A DNA stretch of 64,000 bases, taken from contig CAWCVN010000003.1 in NCBI GenBank assembly GCA_963799045.1, positions 17,202 to 81,201 of the forward strand, read 5' to 3'. The notes below the pieces were generated by a model that ran no database searches, had not been told where the DNA came from, and saw only the letters and a list, made by a program, of their open reading frames with translations. The position numbers were made by a program, and so were the translations under genes. Below, one piece after another: positions 1 to 9,200 of this stretch. This stretch comes from DASRSS01 sp963799045 (GTDB taxonomy: Bacteria; Actinomycetota; Actinomycetes; Mycobacteriales; Jatrophihabitantaceae). Each line of letters begins with the position of its first letter. Position 1 is the stretch's first letter.

Positions 1-65
1 CGCCTGGTAACCCAGTCGCCCGCGTCGACGGCGTCGAGATCGCCCGATCCCGGCGCCGTCATCAT
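1..65 (-). CDS. Partial CDS, 5' end only, unidentified
   Basis: Two in-frame ATG codons on the minus strand (at 65 and 62) open a frame that runs without a stop to the window edge and reads MMTAPGSGDLDAVDAG and onward. It lies just downstream of the next gene in the same direction, so it may be its operon partner. Only about 21 residues are visible, with no recognisable motif. In mycobacteria the corresponding neighbour is the Ssd/CpaE-like Rv3660c, but nothing here proves that identity. Confidence 0.4.
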   Translation of the reverse strand, partial: MMTAPGSGDLDAVDAGDWVTR

Positions 66-89
66 GCCGGCGGCCGAATGCCTGCCGCG

Positions 90-848
90 TCAGCCGCGCG
101 CCATCGCCTCGCAGATCGCCGTCGTCTCCCGGGCGCCCGTCACGACCGCCGCGACACAGTGCCGCAGCCACTGCCCGATCCCCTCCGGCATGCCGGTGCG
201 GTAGGCCGCCAGCGCCGCTGCGTACCCGGCCCCGGCTTCGGAGTCCGACGCCGACTCGCGGTGCCCGGCCTCGACCACGACCAGCGACTTCGGGTCGAGG
301 CCGCGCTCGATCAGCGTCAGCCGGACCGCGGCCAGGGCGACGATCGTCGAGGCGGGTGCGAACGCGTCCAGCCCGGCGATCTCGCCGTGCACGATCGCGG
401 CCACGACCGCGGCCGGGGCCTGCGTCCGGCCGAGCACGGTCGCGAGCGTGTCCAGCCGCTCGGCCGCCCCCGGCACCGGCCGGCCCAGCTGCTCGGTGTC
501 GGGAACGAGGTCGGCCGCCGCCAGCACGTGCAGCCGGGCCAGCGCCTGCCGCGGCGCGCGGGTCCAGGTGTCGGCCAGGGCACCGATGGCGGCATAGGCC
601 CGCAGCGCGCCCTGCACGTGCGGGTCGTCGGCCGCCGCACCGGCGCGGACCTCGTCCAGCGACACCCGTGCCCCGGACAGCTCCGCCGCGATCCACGCCC
701 CGCGAAGCGAGGACTCGGCCGAGACGTCCGGCGACCTGTGCCGCAGCACCCGGTTGTTCAGCAGCGTGTCGACCGCGACCCGGCCCGCGGCGACGCCGGC
801 CGCGACGTCGGGGAGGTCGAGCAGCGCGGCGAGCGGATCGTCGGTCAC
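90..848 (-). CDS. Conserved actinobacterial protein, Rv3662c-like
   Basis: About 252 aa, mostly alpha-helical and rich in alanine and leucine, with no signal peptide or membrane segment. I start it at the GTG at 848 (MTDDPLAALLDL); an in-frame TTG three codons upstream is possible. Length and position match M. tuberculosis Rv3662c, a family of unknown function at this place in the conserved block. The C-terminal part keeps a charged segment with HRESAS followed by a helical region. Its function is unknown to me; the assignment rests on synteny and length. Confidence 0.7.
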   Translation of the reverse strand: MTDDPLAALLDLPDVAAGVAAGRVAVDTLLNNRVLRHRSPDVSAESSLRGAWIAAELSGARVSLDEVRAGAAADDPHVQGALRAYAAIGALADTWTRAPRQALARLHVLAAADLVPDTEQLGRPVPGAAERLDTLATVLGRTQAPAAVVAAIVHGEIAGLDAFAPASTIVALAAVRLTLIERGLDPKSLVVVEAGHRESASDSEAGAGYAAALAAYRTGMPEGIGQWLRHCVAAVVTGARETTAICEAMARG

Positions 849-937
849 GGCCGCCAAGGCTACGGCCCACCACGTCCGGCACGGCGGCCGGTCGGCGGGG
901 TCTTGTCGATGACGGACCCGGCAGGTAGACCCACCCT

Positions 938-2488
938 ATGGATGCAAACCAGGCCACTCCGGACCGCGTCGTCCTGGCCGGCAGCGAGCGCGCCGCGGCT
1001 CCCGGCCGCCGCGACCCGCGCCCGGTCGACCCGAACGAGCGGGCGCGGGTCGTGCTGATGCTGCGCCGCGGCACGCCCGATGAGCTCGGGGCCGCCACCG
1101 CCGACGTCGAACTGGTCACCGGCACCCTCACCGAGCTTGGCCTGCAGGTGGTCGCCGTGGACCCCCGGTCCCGCCGGGTACACGTCGGCGGCACGCTCGC
1201 GCAGCTGTCCGCGGCATTCGGCACCGAACTGGAGCAGGTCACCAGCACCGCCCCGGACGGCAGCGCCGGGCAACACCGCCACCGCACCGGTCCGCTGACC
1301 GTGCCGAGACCGCTCGAGGGCGTGGTCCTGGCCGTCCTCGGCCTGGACGACCGGCCGCAGGCGCGGGCCCAGTTCCGCGTGGCCGCGTCGGAGGCGGTGC
1401 GGACCAGCTACACACCGCCGCAGCTGGGCGCGCTCTACGACTTCCCGCCCGGCACCGACGGCGCCGGGCAGACGATCGCGATCGTCGAGCTGGGCGGCGG
1501 GTACGCGCAGACCGACCTGGATACCTACTTCGCCGGTCTCGGCCTGCCGACGCCGTCGGTGCGCGCGATCGGTGTCGACGGCGCGGCGAACCGGGCAGGC
1601 GCGGACCCGCAGGGCGCGGACGGCGAGGTGCTGCTCGACATCGAGGTCGCCGGCGCCCTCGCCCCGGGGGCGGCCCTGGCCGTGTACTTCGCGCCGAACA
1701 CCGACGCCGGCTTCCTCGACGCCGTCAGCGAGGCGATCCACGCCAGCCCGGCCCCGACCGCTGTCAGCATCAGCTGGGGGCAGAGCGAGGACGCCTGGAC
1801 CGCCCAGGCCCGCACCGCCCTGGACAGTGCCTTCGCCGATGCGGCCGGGCTCGGCGTGACGATCACCGTGGCCGCCGGCGACCGGGGCAGTTCCGACGGC
1901 GCGGGCGACGGGTCCCGGCACGCGGACTTCCCCGCCTCCAGCCCGAACGTGCTGGCCTGCGGCGGCACCAGCCTGCAGGCCGACCCGGCTGCCGGCACCG
2001 TCGCCTCCGAGACGGTCTGGAACGACGGCGCGGGCGCCGGCGCCACCGGGGGCGGGGTGAGCGACGTGTTCCCCACGCCCGGCTGGCAGGCCCAGGTCGG
2101 GGTTCCCGGGCCGGGTCGCGGCGTGCCCGACGTCGCCGCCGACGCCGACCCGCGCACCGGCTACCGGGTGCTGGTCGACGGGACCCGGATGGTCATCGGC
2201 GGCACCAGCGCAGCCGCACCCCTGTGGGCCGCGCTGGTGGCCCGGATGGCCCAGGCCGCCGGCGCGCGACTCGGCCTGCTCAACCCGGCCCTGTACGCCG
2301 GGCTGTCCGCGGGCACCGCTGCGGCCGGGCTGCGCGACATCGTCTCCGGCAACAACGGCGCGTACTCTGCGTCGACCGGCTGGGACGCCTGCACGGGGCT
2401 CGGCTCACCCGTCGGGACCGACCTGCTGGCCCGGCTCACCGGATCCGCCGAGCGACCGGCTACGCCGGGCAAGCCATTGCTGGAATGA
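938..2488 (+). CDS. Sedolisin (S53, kumamolisin-type) serine-carboxyl peptidase
   Basis: 516 aa. Residues 1 to about 145 resemble the pro-kumamolisin activation domain, and the rest is the subtilisin-fold catalytic domain. The S53 triad is visible: E230 and D234 in GEVLLDIEVAG, and S424 in GGTSAAAP. The oxyanion aspartate is D315 in AAGDRGSSDG. S53 enzymes are usually secreted and active at acid pH after the prodomain is removed. No Sec or Tat signal peptide is seen at the N terminus, so export is unclear. The ATG at 938 follows a weak AGG about 14 bases upstream. It stands between the Rv3662c-like gene and the holin-like gene, where M. tuberculosis has other genes, so it is probably a lineage-specific insertion. 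Confidence 0.9.
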   Translation: MDANQATPDRVVLAGSERAAAPGRRDPRPVDPNERARVVLMLRRGTPDELGAATADVELVTGTLTELGLQVVAVDPRSRRVHVGGTLAQLSAAFGTELEQVTSTAPDGSAGQHRHRTGPLTVPRPLEGVVLAVLGLDDRPQARAQFRVAASEAVRTSYTPPQLGALYDFPPGTDGAGQTIAIVELGGGYAQTDLDTYFAGLGLPTPSVRAIGVDGAANRAGADPQGADGEVLLDIEVAGALAPGAALAVYFAPNTDAGFLDAVSEAIHASPAPTAVSISWGQSEDAWTAQARTALDSAFADAAGLGVTITVAAGDRGSSDGAGDGSRHADFPASSPNVLACGGTSLQADPAAGTVASETVWNDGAGAGATGGGVSDVFPTPGWQAQVGVPGPGRGVPDVAADADPRTGYRVLVDGTRMVIGGTSAAAPLWAALVARMAQAAGARLGLLNPALYAGLSAGTAAAGLRDIVSGNNGAYSASTGWDACTGLGSPVGTDLLARLTGSAERPATPGKPLLE

Positions 2489-2546
2489 TCGGGCGAGGCG
2501 GGCACCACCCGGCGAGCCGGCTACCCAGGCGTGAGGAGCACAGATC

Positions 2547-2981
2547 GTGACGGCGACTTCCCCATCGAACGGCACCGGCCGGCATGCCGCCGAGACCGAC
2601 GAGGCCTCCCTCGGCCAGCTGGTAGCCGAGGCGTCGGCGAACGTCTCGACGATCATCCAGGGCGAGATCGCGCTGGCGAAGCTGGAGCTGAAGTCCACGT
2701 TCCGCAACGCCGGCGCCGGGGTCGGGTTCTTCGTGGCCGCCCTGGTGATGCTGGCGTTCTCGTTGACGTTCGGGTTGCTGGCGCTGGCCGAGGGCCTCAA
2801 CGCCCTCGGGCTGTGGCGGTGGCTGTCGTTCCTGATCGTCTTCGCGTTCCTGCTCGTGCTCATCGCCGGGTGCGTCCTGATCGGGGTGCGCAAGGTCAAG
2901 CGGGTCAAGGGCCCGCAGCGCACCATCGAGACCAGCCGCGACACGGTGAACTACCTCAAGGCGAACACGAAGCGGAGCTGA
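2547..2981 (+). CDS. Phage-holin-3_6 family membrane protein
   Basis: 144 aa with a hydrophilic N terminus, an amphipathic segment (residues about 20-52) and two transmembrane helices near residues 57-80 and 90-113, then a basic tail. This is the layout of the actinobacterial putative phage holin superfamily 3 (PF07332-like), which are chromosomal membrane proteins of unknown role rather than phage lysis proteins. The GTG at 2547 has an AGGAG about 9 bases upstream. It ends 6 bases before the hydrolase gene, so the two are probably cotranscribed. In M. tuberculosis the equivalent position is the membrane protein Rv3669, followed by ephE. Confidence 0.8.
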   Translation: MTATSPSNGTGRHAAETDEASLGQLVAEASANVSTIIQGEIALAKLELKSTFRNAGAGVGFFVAALVMLAFSLTFGLLALAEGLNALGLWRWLSFLIVFAFLLVLIAGCVLIGVRKVKRVKGPQRTIETSRDTVNYLKANTKRS

Positions 2982-2987
2982 GCTTGC

Positions 2988-3920
2988 ATGGCCCGTGCAC
3001 GCGGATCGCCGGACAGCTCGCTCGTCCTGATCGACGGGCCGTGGACCCACCGCGTCGTCCGGGCGAACGGCATCGAGCTGCACGTCGCCGAGATGGGCAC
3101 CGGCCCGCTGGTGTTGTTGCTGCACGGGTTCCCGCAGTTCTGGTGGACCTGGCGGCGCCAGCTCGCTGACCTCGCCGGCGCCGGCTACCGCGCGGTCGCG
3201 GTCGACCTGCGCGGCTACGGCGCGAGCGACAAGCCCCCGCGCGGCTACGACGCGCCCACCCTCGCCGCCGACATGGCCGCGCTGGTCACCTCGCTCGGCG
3301 AGCGCAACGCGATGGTCGTCGGCAACGACCTCGGCGGGCTGCTGGCCTGGACGATGGCCGCGAACCACCCCCAGGTGGTGCGCAGTATCGCGCTGCTCGG
3401 CGCGGCCCACCCGCTGCGGCTTCGTTCGGCGGTGGTGCGCGACGCCGAGCAACGGCGCGCCTCGGCGTACGCGCTGCGCACCTTCCAGCTGCCCCGGCGC
3501 CCGGAGGCGCTGCTCACCCGCGACGCGAACTGGGTCCGGCACCTGTTCGAGGTGTGGTCCGGTCCGCGGTGGCGCGGAAGACCGGACTACCTCGCCGATG
3601 TCGAGCGCTACGCCGAGGCGATGCGCATCCACCCCGTCGCGTTCTGCGCCTCCGAGTACTTCCGCTGGCTGGTGCGCTCGCTGCCGCGCGGCGACGGGCG
3701 CCGGTTCGCCGCCTCGTTACGGCGGCCCATCACTGCGCCCGTGTTGCACCTGCACGGCGACTTCGACACCTGCGTGCTGCCGTCGACCGCGCGCGGCTCC
3801 GGCCAGTACGTCACCGGCGCGTACGAGTACCGCGTGCTCGACGGCGTGGGGCACTTCCCGCAGAACGAGGCGTCCGAGCAGGTGTCGGGCGAGCTGCTGC
3901 GCTGGGCCAAGCTATCGTGA
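2988..3920 (+). CDS. Alpha/beta hydrolase, epoxide hydrolase EphE-like
   Basis: 310 aa with the alpha/beta-hydrolase fold. The oxyanion motif HGFPQ lies at residues 46-50. The nucleophile elbow is VGNDLGG with aspartate (D114) in place of serine, as in epoxide hydrolases and haloalkane dehalogenases. The base histidine is in GVGHFPQ near residue 289. The HGFP motif and synteny with Rv3670 (ephE) favour epoxide hydrolase over dehalogenase. No signal peptide, so cytosolic. It sits 6 bases after the holin-like gene. Substrate cannot be told from sequence. Confidence 0.85.
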   Translation: MARARGSPDSSLVLIDGPWTHRVVRANGIELHVAEMGTGPLVLLLHGFPQFWWTWRRQLADLAGAGYRAVAVDLRGYGASDKPPRGYDAPTLAADMAALVTSLGERNAMVVGNDLGGLLAWTMAANHPQVVRSIALLGAAHPLRLRSAVVRDAEQRRASAYALRTFQLPRRPEALLTRDANWVRHLFEVWSGPRWRGRPDYLADVERYAEAMRIHPVAFCASEYFRWLVRSLPRGDGRRFAASLRRPITAPVLHLHGDFDTCVLPSTARGSGQYVTGAYEYRVLDGVGHFPQNEASEQVSGELLRWAKLS

Positions 3921-4046
3921 GGCGGTTGTGAGAAACGTGATGAGCAGCCACTAAGCATGCGCGGGTGGCGCAGCGAATCCTGCCTAAAGTGGTTCGCTGA
4001 GTGGCGCGAGCGAGCACGCCGACGACCAGCGAGGTTGGGTTCCTGG

Positions 4047-6164
4047 ATGGCCAGTCCGACGACCACGGCGCCGCAGCGGAGCGCGCGGAAGGCGCCGACG
4101 GGCACGCCGATCCGGACCGATATCCAGGGACTGCGGGCGATCGCCGTGTCGATGGTGATGATCTATCACCTGTGGCCGAACCGGGTCAGCGGCGGCTACG
4201 CCGGTGTCGACGTGTTCTTCGTTATCTCCGGCTTCCTGATCACCTCGCACCTGCTGGCGCACCCGCCGACGCGGGGCAAGAACCTCTTCGAGTTCTGGTC
4301 GCGGCGGATCCGGCGGCTGCTGCCGGCCTCGCTGCTGGTGCTCGCGGTGACCTTGCTGGTCACCCGGCTCGCGGCGCCGAGCACGATCTGGGGCAACACC
4401 GCGAAGGATGTCCGGGCGGCCGCGCTGTACTTCGTCAACTGGCGGCTGGCGGCGCAGTCCGTCGACTACCTCGCCGCCGAGAACGCGGCCTCGCCGGTGC
4501 AGCACTTCTGGTCGCTGTCGGTGGAAGAGCAGTTCTACCTGATGTGGCCGGTGCTGATCCTGCTGCTGGTCGGGCTGGCGACCTGGCGGCGCTGGCGGGT
4601 GGTGCCGGTGACGATGGCCGGCCTGTCACTGGTCGTCGCGGCCTCGCTGGCGTACTCGATCTACCAGACGCATTCCGAGCCGGCCAGCGCCTACTTCGTC
4701 ACCCCGACCCGCATCTGGGAACTCGGCCTCGGCGGGCTGCTGGCCACCGCGCTCTCGCAACGGGCGCTGGGCCGCAACCGCGACTCCGAGGCCGTGCCGC
4801 TGCCGCCGGTCGCCCGGATCGTGCTGTCCTGGCTGGGGCTGGCCGCGATCGGTTGGACCGCGTTCGTCTACACGGGCAAGACCCCCTTCCCCGGCTACGA
4901 GGCGCTGCTGCCGGTGCTGGGCACGGTCGCGGTCATCGCCGCCGTGTCGCCCCGCCGGTTGGGCTCGCCCGGGCCGTTGATGGCCTGGCGTCCGGTGCAG
5001 TGGCTCGGCGACGTGTCCTACTCGGTGTACCTGTGGCACTGGCCCATGATCGTTCTGGTGCCCTACATCACCGGCCACCGCCTCGGCCGGCTCGACAAGC
5101 TCGCCATCATCGCACTCACCCTGGTGCTCGCCGGGCTCAGCAAGCGCTACATCGAAGACCGTTTCCGCACCGCCCGATGGGGTCGACCGTTGTTCAAGCC
5201 ATACGCCCTGGCCGCCGCCGCGATGGCCCTCGTCGTCGCCGGCTGCACCACCCAGCTCGCCGAGGTCCGCCATCTGGAGAGCAAGCCCATCCACATCGGC
5301 GGCCCGTGCATCGGCGCCGCCGCGATGGCGCCGGGCAACACCTGCCCCACCGACGAGAACGCCAAACTGGTCGAGACGCCGACGCAGGCGGCGAACGACC
5401 GCTCCGACGCCTACGGCTACCCCGCGCACCCGGCGACCTGCTTCGCCAACCAGCCGAACTTCCCGCTGACGGTCTGCCACTTCGGTGACCCGAAGGCGAA
5501 GGTCAAGGTGGCGCTGGTCGGCAACTCGCACGCCGGCGAATGGCTGCCCGCCATGCAGCAGATCATCAAGGCAAGGCACTGGCACCTGGACACCTACCTG
5601 GCCTCGCGCTGCGCGAACGCGGAGATCCTGCAGCACTTCGATACCACCGCGCACAGCCAGGCCTGCCTGAACTGGGCCGACCAGAGCACCCAGGCCATCG
5701 TCAACGGCCACTACAACCTGGTCGTCATGGTCAACCGGGTCTCGGTGTCCGCGCTGGGGTACGGCGGCATCGCCAACAGCCAGGGCGCGTATGCCACCGG
5801 CTACCTGAAGGTGCTGCAGAAGTTCGCCGCCGCGCACCTGACCGTCGTCGGCATCCACGACACCCCCGCCCCAGGCATCCGGATTCCCGACTGCCTGGCC
5901 GCGCACAGCGGGGACTACGCGGCGTGCAACCGCACGAAGTCGAAGGTGCTGCCGAAGGAGCCGCTCACGACAGCCATCAACCGGCTGAACGACCCGCACG
6001 TGACCGAGGCCGACCTGACGAACTACATCTGCCACCCGAAGGTCTGCCCGGCTGTCATCGGCCGCCTGCCGGTGTACTTCGACAACTCGCACCTGGCCGG
6101 CACGTTCTCCAAGACGCTGGCCCCCTACCTCGAACCCACGCTGGTGAAGGCGCTGCGCGGCTGA
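4047..6164 (+). CDS. Membrane O-acyltransferase with C-terminal SGNH domain (OafA/YrhL type)
   Basis: About 705 aa from the ATG at 4047; the open frame reaches 3957, but those 30 residues are basic and do not look like this family. The N-terminal half is an acyltransferase-3 domain with roughly ten membrane helices and the conserved MIYHLWP...GGYAGVDVFFVISGFLI start. The C-terminal half is an SGNH hydrolase-like domain with nucleophile S494 in GNSHAGEW and D679/H682 in DNSHLAG. These proteins move acyl groups across the membrane onto cell-surface polysaccharides. It is inserted between the ephE-like gene and marP compared with mycobacteria, and ends 3 bases before the convergent marP stop. 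Confidence 0.9.
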   Translation: MASPTTTAPQRSARKAPTGTPIRTDIQGLRAIAVSMVMIYHLWPNRVSGGYAGVDVFFVISGFLITSHLLAHPPTRGKNLFEFWSRRIRRLLPASLLVLAVTLLVTRLAAPSTIWGNTAKDVRAAALYFVNWRLAAQSVDYLAAENAASPVQHFWSLSVEEQFYLMWPVLILLLVGLATWRRWRVVPVTMAGLSLVVAASLAYSIYQTHSEPASAYFVTPTRIWELGLGGLLATALSQRALGRNRDSEAVPLPPVARIVLSWLGLAAIGWTAFVYTGKTPFPGYEALLPVLGTVAVIAAVSPRRLGSPGPLMAWRPVQWLGDVSYSVYLWHWPMIVLVPYITGHRLGRLDKLAIIALTLVLAGLSKRYIEDRFRTARWGRPLFKPYALAAAAMALVVAGCTTQLAEVRHLESKPIHIGGPCIGAAAMAPGNTCPTDENAKLVETPTQAANDRSDAYGYPAHPATCFANQPNFPLTVCHFGDPKAKVKVALVGNSHAGEWLPAMQQIIKARHWHLDTYLASRCANAEILQHFDTTAHSQACLNWADQSTQAIVNGHYNLVVMVNRVSVSALGYGGIANSQGAYATGYLKVLQKFAAAHLTVVGIHDTPAPGIRIPDCLAAHSGDYAACNRTKSKVLPKEPLTTAINRLNDPHVTEADLTNYICHPKVCPAVIGRLPVYFDNSHLAGTFSKTLAPYLEPTLVKALRG

Positions 6165-6167
6165 GGG

Positions 6168-7364
6168 CTACTCGGGCGTGCAGCCGGCCGTGCTGACCCG
6201 CTTGGTCAGGTTGCGGCCCATCTTGACGTCGGAGGACATCTGCGCCGCCGTCAGGGCATAGCCGGTGTCGGAGGAGTCCAGCGCGGTGGCGAATACCATG
6301 CCGAGCACCGAGCCGTTGTCGGCGATCAGCGGGCCGCCGGAGTTCCCGCTGCGGATGATCGCCCGCAGCGAGTAGATCTCGCGGTCGACGTTGCCGTTGC
6401 CATAGATGTCGTTGCCGCCGACCGTGGTGCGGGTGCGCACCCGGGCGCTGCGCACGGTGAACGGGCCGTCCTGCGGGAAGCCGAGCACGACGGCCGGGTC
6501 GCCCTTCGCGGCGGGCTTGGCGACGAAAGGCAACGCCGGCGCGGACAGCCCCGGCACGTCGAGCACGGCGATGTCGGTGCGGGGATCGAAGAGCACGACG
6601 GTGGCGCGCAGTCGGCGGTTGTTGGCGACCTGCACCGTGACCTGGTCGGTACCCGCGACGACGTGCGCGTTCGTCACGACGTGCTGCGGCGCGAAGACGA
6701 AGCCGCTGCCCTCGATCCCGCGATTGCACGACGGCGCCTCGCCGAGGATCTTGAACGTCGACTTGTGTGCCTGGCGGACCGCTGCTTGGACTGCCGGGCT
6801 GAGTGTCGAATCCGGCGGGGGAACCGAGACGCTCGGCCCGTTGGGCAGGTCGCCGAACACCGGCGGGAACCCGCTCTGATCCAGGAACGAGCGCATCGAG
6901 CTGTAGATGTTGCGCACCGCGGCCGGCATGACATTGTTGACGGCACGCACGATCGTCGAGTGGCTGGCCTCCGAGGACAGCGCCGGGTACGGCGACGAGG
7001 CGAGCGGCACCGCGACCATCCACGCCACGACCAGCACCGAGATCACACCGAGGCCGGTCCCCACGCCGCTGTCCAGTATCCGGACCCGCCCGTTGACCAG
7101 CAGCCGCGAGCGCACGTGCCCGGCGACCCACGCGCCGATCAGCTGACCGATCATCGCGAACATCAGCACACACAAGATCGCGACGGGTACCTGGGCGCGT
7201 CCGTCGGCGAGGCGCGACCCCAGCGGCTCGGCCAGCTGGGCGCCGGCGGCCGCGCCGCCGAAGAACCCGAGCATCGACAGCGCGCCGACGACGGCGCCGT
7301 GCCGGAAGCCACCGATCCCGTAGGCCACGGCGGCCACGACGATCACCAGGTCGAGCAGGTTCAC
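6168..7364 (-). CDS. marP: Membrane-anchored periplasmic serine protease MarP
   Basis: 398 aa from the GTG at 7364, essentially the length of M. tuberculosis MarP (397 aa); the frame extends further upstream but without family similarity. Four N-terminal membrane helices of the colicin-V-production type are followed by a chymotrypsin-like domain with triad H234 (TNAHVVAG), D264 (TDIAVLDV) and S342 (GNSGGPL). Cysteines C213 and C395 sit where MarP forms its regulatory disulfide (Cys214-Cys395). MarP protects mycobacteria from acid and oxidative stress by processing a peptidoglycan hydrolase; the same role is inferred here. It is the last gene of the minus-strand nth-Nudix-marP run. Confidence 0.93.
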   Translation of the reverse strand: MNLLDLVIVVAAVAYGIGGFRHGAVVGALSMLGFFGGAAAGAQLAEPLGSRLADGRAQVPVAILCVLMFAMIGQLIGAWVAGHVRSRLLVNGRVRILDSGVGTGLGVISVLVVAWMVAVPLASSPYPALSSEASHSTIVRAVNNVMPAAVRNIYSSMRSFLDQSGFPPVFGDLPNGPSVSVPPPDSTLSPAVQAAVRQAHKSTFKILGEAPSCNRGIEGSGFVFAPQHVVTNAHVVAGTDQVTVQVANNRRLRATVVLFDPRTDIAVLDVPGLSAPALPFVAKPAAKGDPAVVLGFPQDGPFTVRSARVRTRTTVGGNDIYGNGNVDREIYSLRAIIRSGNSGGPLIADNGSVLGMVFATALDSSDTGYALTAAQMSSDVKMGRNLTKRVSTAGCTPE

Positions 7365-7529
7365 GGCAGCTCGGCAGGAACGGAATCGGCACGCACGGGT
7401 CGGGCGAGGCTTAGCTGCGGCACAAGAACTGGTATCGGCCGCGGCCGGGCGCAATGAAGGCGGTCGGCTCGCGGCATGCCTTGGACGTTACAGCGAACCG
7501 CTGTGAGTTGAGCGAACAGGCCGCCGAAC

Positions 7530-8156
7530 TCAGGCCGGGATGGGCCGCTGCGCGCCCTGGTCCCACGGCCGGTTCCAGCCCGCGAGGGTGAGCAGGTGAT
7601 CGAGCAGGATCGCGGTGAATCCCCAGATGAAAAAGCGGTCGACCTCGAAGCCGGGGCCCTTCCAGCCGGAGGGATGCACGACGGCGAAGCGGTTCGCCGG
7701 ATCGGTCAGCGCGGCGACCGACAGCACGCCGGTGCGGGCGACCTCGCCCACGTCGACCGGCGCGACCTCGTGCGGCTCGTGCCACCAGGCGACCACCGGG
7801 GTCACCAGGAACCCCGAACGCGAGATGTAGATCTCGGGCAGCTGCGCGACCGGCGTCACGCTGGACGGGTCGAGGCCGACCTCCTCGCGCGCCTCGCGCA
7901 GCGCGGCGGCGACGACGTCGGCGTCGTCCGGGTCGACCGCGCCGCCGGGGAAGGCAACCTGGCCCGGGTGGCGGCGCAGACCCTCCGCCCGCTGGATGAC
8001 GAGCACTCCCGGCTCGCCGTCGCTCTCGGCGAAGGCGACGAGCACGGCGGAGGCGCGCGCGCTGCCGTCCTCGGGCGTCGGAACGTAGCGGCCGATCTCC
8101 CCCACCTCGGCCGAGCCCGCGGCCTCGACCAGGGGGCGGAGGAACTCGGGTGTCAC
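7530..8156 (-). CDS. Nudix hydrolase, CoA pyrophosphatase type
   Basis: 208 aa with a Nudix box at residues 71-94 (FPGGAVDPDD...ALREAREEVGL) and a preceding RAEGLRRHPGQVAFPGG segment typical of the CoA-diphosphatase (NudL/PCD1) subgroup, which cleaves CoA and acyl-CoA to phosphopantetheine and 3',5'-ADP. The GTG at 8156 overlaps the nth stop in a GTGA quartet, so translation is coupled. It matches Rv3672c. In M. tuberculosis a thioredoxin-like gene (Rv3673c) lies between this gene and nth; here there is no room for it. Confidence 0.88.
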   Translation of the reverse strand: MTPEFLRPLVEAAGSAEVGEIGRYVPTPEDGSARASAVLVAFAESDGEPGVLVIQRAEGLRRHPGQVAFPGGAVDPDDADVVAAALREAREEVGLDPSSVTPVAQLPEIYISRSGFLVTPVVAWWHEPHEVAPVDVGEVARTGVLSVAALTDPANRFAVVHPSGWKGPGFEVDRFFIWGFTAILLDHLLTLAGWNRPWDQGAQRPIPA

Positions 8157-8899
8157 GCCCGCGATTCCATCATCTGCGACTCGCTACGCACGAGCTTGGC
8201 CGCGGCCTGCGGGTCAGTGGGCCCATCGCCGAAGGACGGGCACCACCGGGCGATCGGGCAGACGCCGCACGCCGGCTTGCGGGAATGGCACATGCGCCGG
8301 CCGTGCCAGATCACCCGATGCGACAGGATCGTCCAGTCCTTCTTGGGAATGAGGTCGTTGATCACCTGCTCGACCTTCACCGGGTCGGTCTCGTCGGTCC
8401 ACTTCCACCGCCGGGCCAGCCGGCCGAAGTGGGTGTCGACGGTGATCCCGGGAACCCCGAAGGCGTTACCGAGCACCACGTTCGCGGTCTTGCGGCCGAA
8501 ACCGGGCAGCGTGACCAGCTCGGCGAGCGTGTGCGGCACCTCGCCGTCGAAGCGCTCGACCAGCGCCTGGCCGAGCTTCATCAGCGAGTTGGTCTTGTTC
8601 CGGTAGAAACCGGTCGGCCGGATCAGCTCCTCCAGCTCCGCCCGGTCGGCGGCGGCATAGTCGGCGGCCGTGCGGTAGCGGGCGAACACCGCGGGGGTGA
8701 CGTCGTTGACCCGCTTGTCCGTGCACTGCGCGGACAAGATGGTGGCCACGGACAGCTCCAGCGCGTTGGTGAAGTCCAACTCGCAGTGCGCGTTCGGGTA
8801 GACCTCCGCGAGCTCGCGGTTGATGCGGCGCGCGCGGCGGGTCAACGCCAGCGGGGTCTCGGTGAAGGGTTTGGCGCTCTGCGCAGTCTTGGCCGGCAC
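8153..8899 (-). CDS. nth: Endonuclease III (DNA glycosylase/AP lyase)
   Basis: 248 aa. The helix-hairpin-helix LPGFGRKTA carries catalytic K137, and D155 lies in GITVDTHFGR. Four cysteines C204, C211, C214 and C220 (C-X6-C-X2-C-X5-C) form the [4Fe-4S] cluster site. The enzyme removes oxidised pyrimidines and nicks abasic sites in base excision repair. It is the first gene of a translationally coupled run with the Nudix gene and, farther on, marP, as in Rv3674c-Rv3671c. The N-terminal 20 residues are a basic extension common in actinobacterial Nth. Confidence 0.96.
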   Translation of the reverse strand: MPAKTAQSAKPFTETPLALTRRARRINRELAEVYPNAHCELDFTNALELSVATILSAQCTDKRVNDVTPAVFARYRTAADYAAADRAELEELIRPTGFYRNKTNSLMKLGQALVERFDGEVPHTLAELVTLPGFGRKTANVVLGNAFGVPGITVDTHFGRLARRWKWTDETDPVKVEQVINDLIPKKDWTILSHRVIWHGRRMCHSRKPACGVCPIARWCPSFGDGPTDPQAAAKLVRSESQMMESRA

Positions 8900-8955
8900 G
8901 CCGTCAGCCTACGAGCCGGACCGGACACAGCCGCCTGAGGCACAATGGAGAGGTC

Positions 8956-9183
8956 ATGATCGCATTCCTGGTGCTGCTGTTCCCGTTCGTGGTCCTCGGC
9001 TTCGCACTGCTGATGGAGCGGGTCGAGCAGCCGCTGAGCCAGGTCGCCGTCGAGCGCGAACTCGAGCACTTCCTCGACGACGCGAACGCGGATGAACTGG
9101 ACACCTTCGTCCGCGAGGGTGCCGATTCGGCGCTGTCGCGGTTCCGTCAGCGGTTGGGCTGGTTCGGGCGCAGGCGGTCCTGA
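8956..9183 (+). CDS. Small single-pass membrane protein, Rv3675-like
   Basis: 75 aa: a hydrophobic N-terminal helix (residues 2-20) followed by an acidic, helical cytoplasmic segment and a basic end (RRRS). Size, topology and place between nth and crp match M. tuberculosis Rv3675, a conserved membrane protein of unknown function. It is transcribed divergently from nth, 56 bases away, and toward crp. Confidence 0.75.
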   Translation: MIAFLVLLFPFVVLGFALLMERVEQPLSQVAVERELEHFLDDANADELDTFVREGADSALSRFRQRLGWFGRRRS

Positions 9184-9200
9184 TCGGGGACGACCCCCAC

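Noticed and set aside
2547..2981. Prophage, suggested by the holin-family label
   Set aside because: No other phage gene is nearby, and the family is a chromosomal actinobacterial membrane protein in a conserved gene order.
3971..3999. CAGCGAA/TTCGCTG hairpin upstream of the acyltransferase
   Set aside because: The stem is only 7 bp with a 15-base loop and lies just after the hydrolase gene; too weak to call a terminator.
7490..7504. ACAGCG-AAC-CGCTGT dyad upstream of marP
   Set aside because: A real short dyad, but it is 126 bases from the marP start with no promoter elements around it, so I give it no role.
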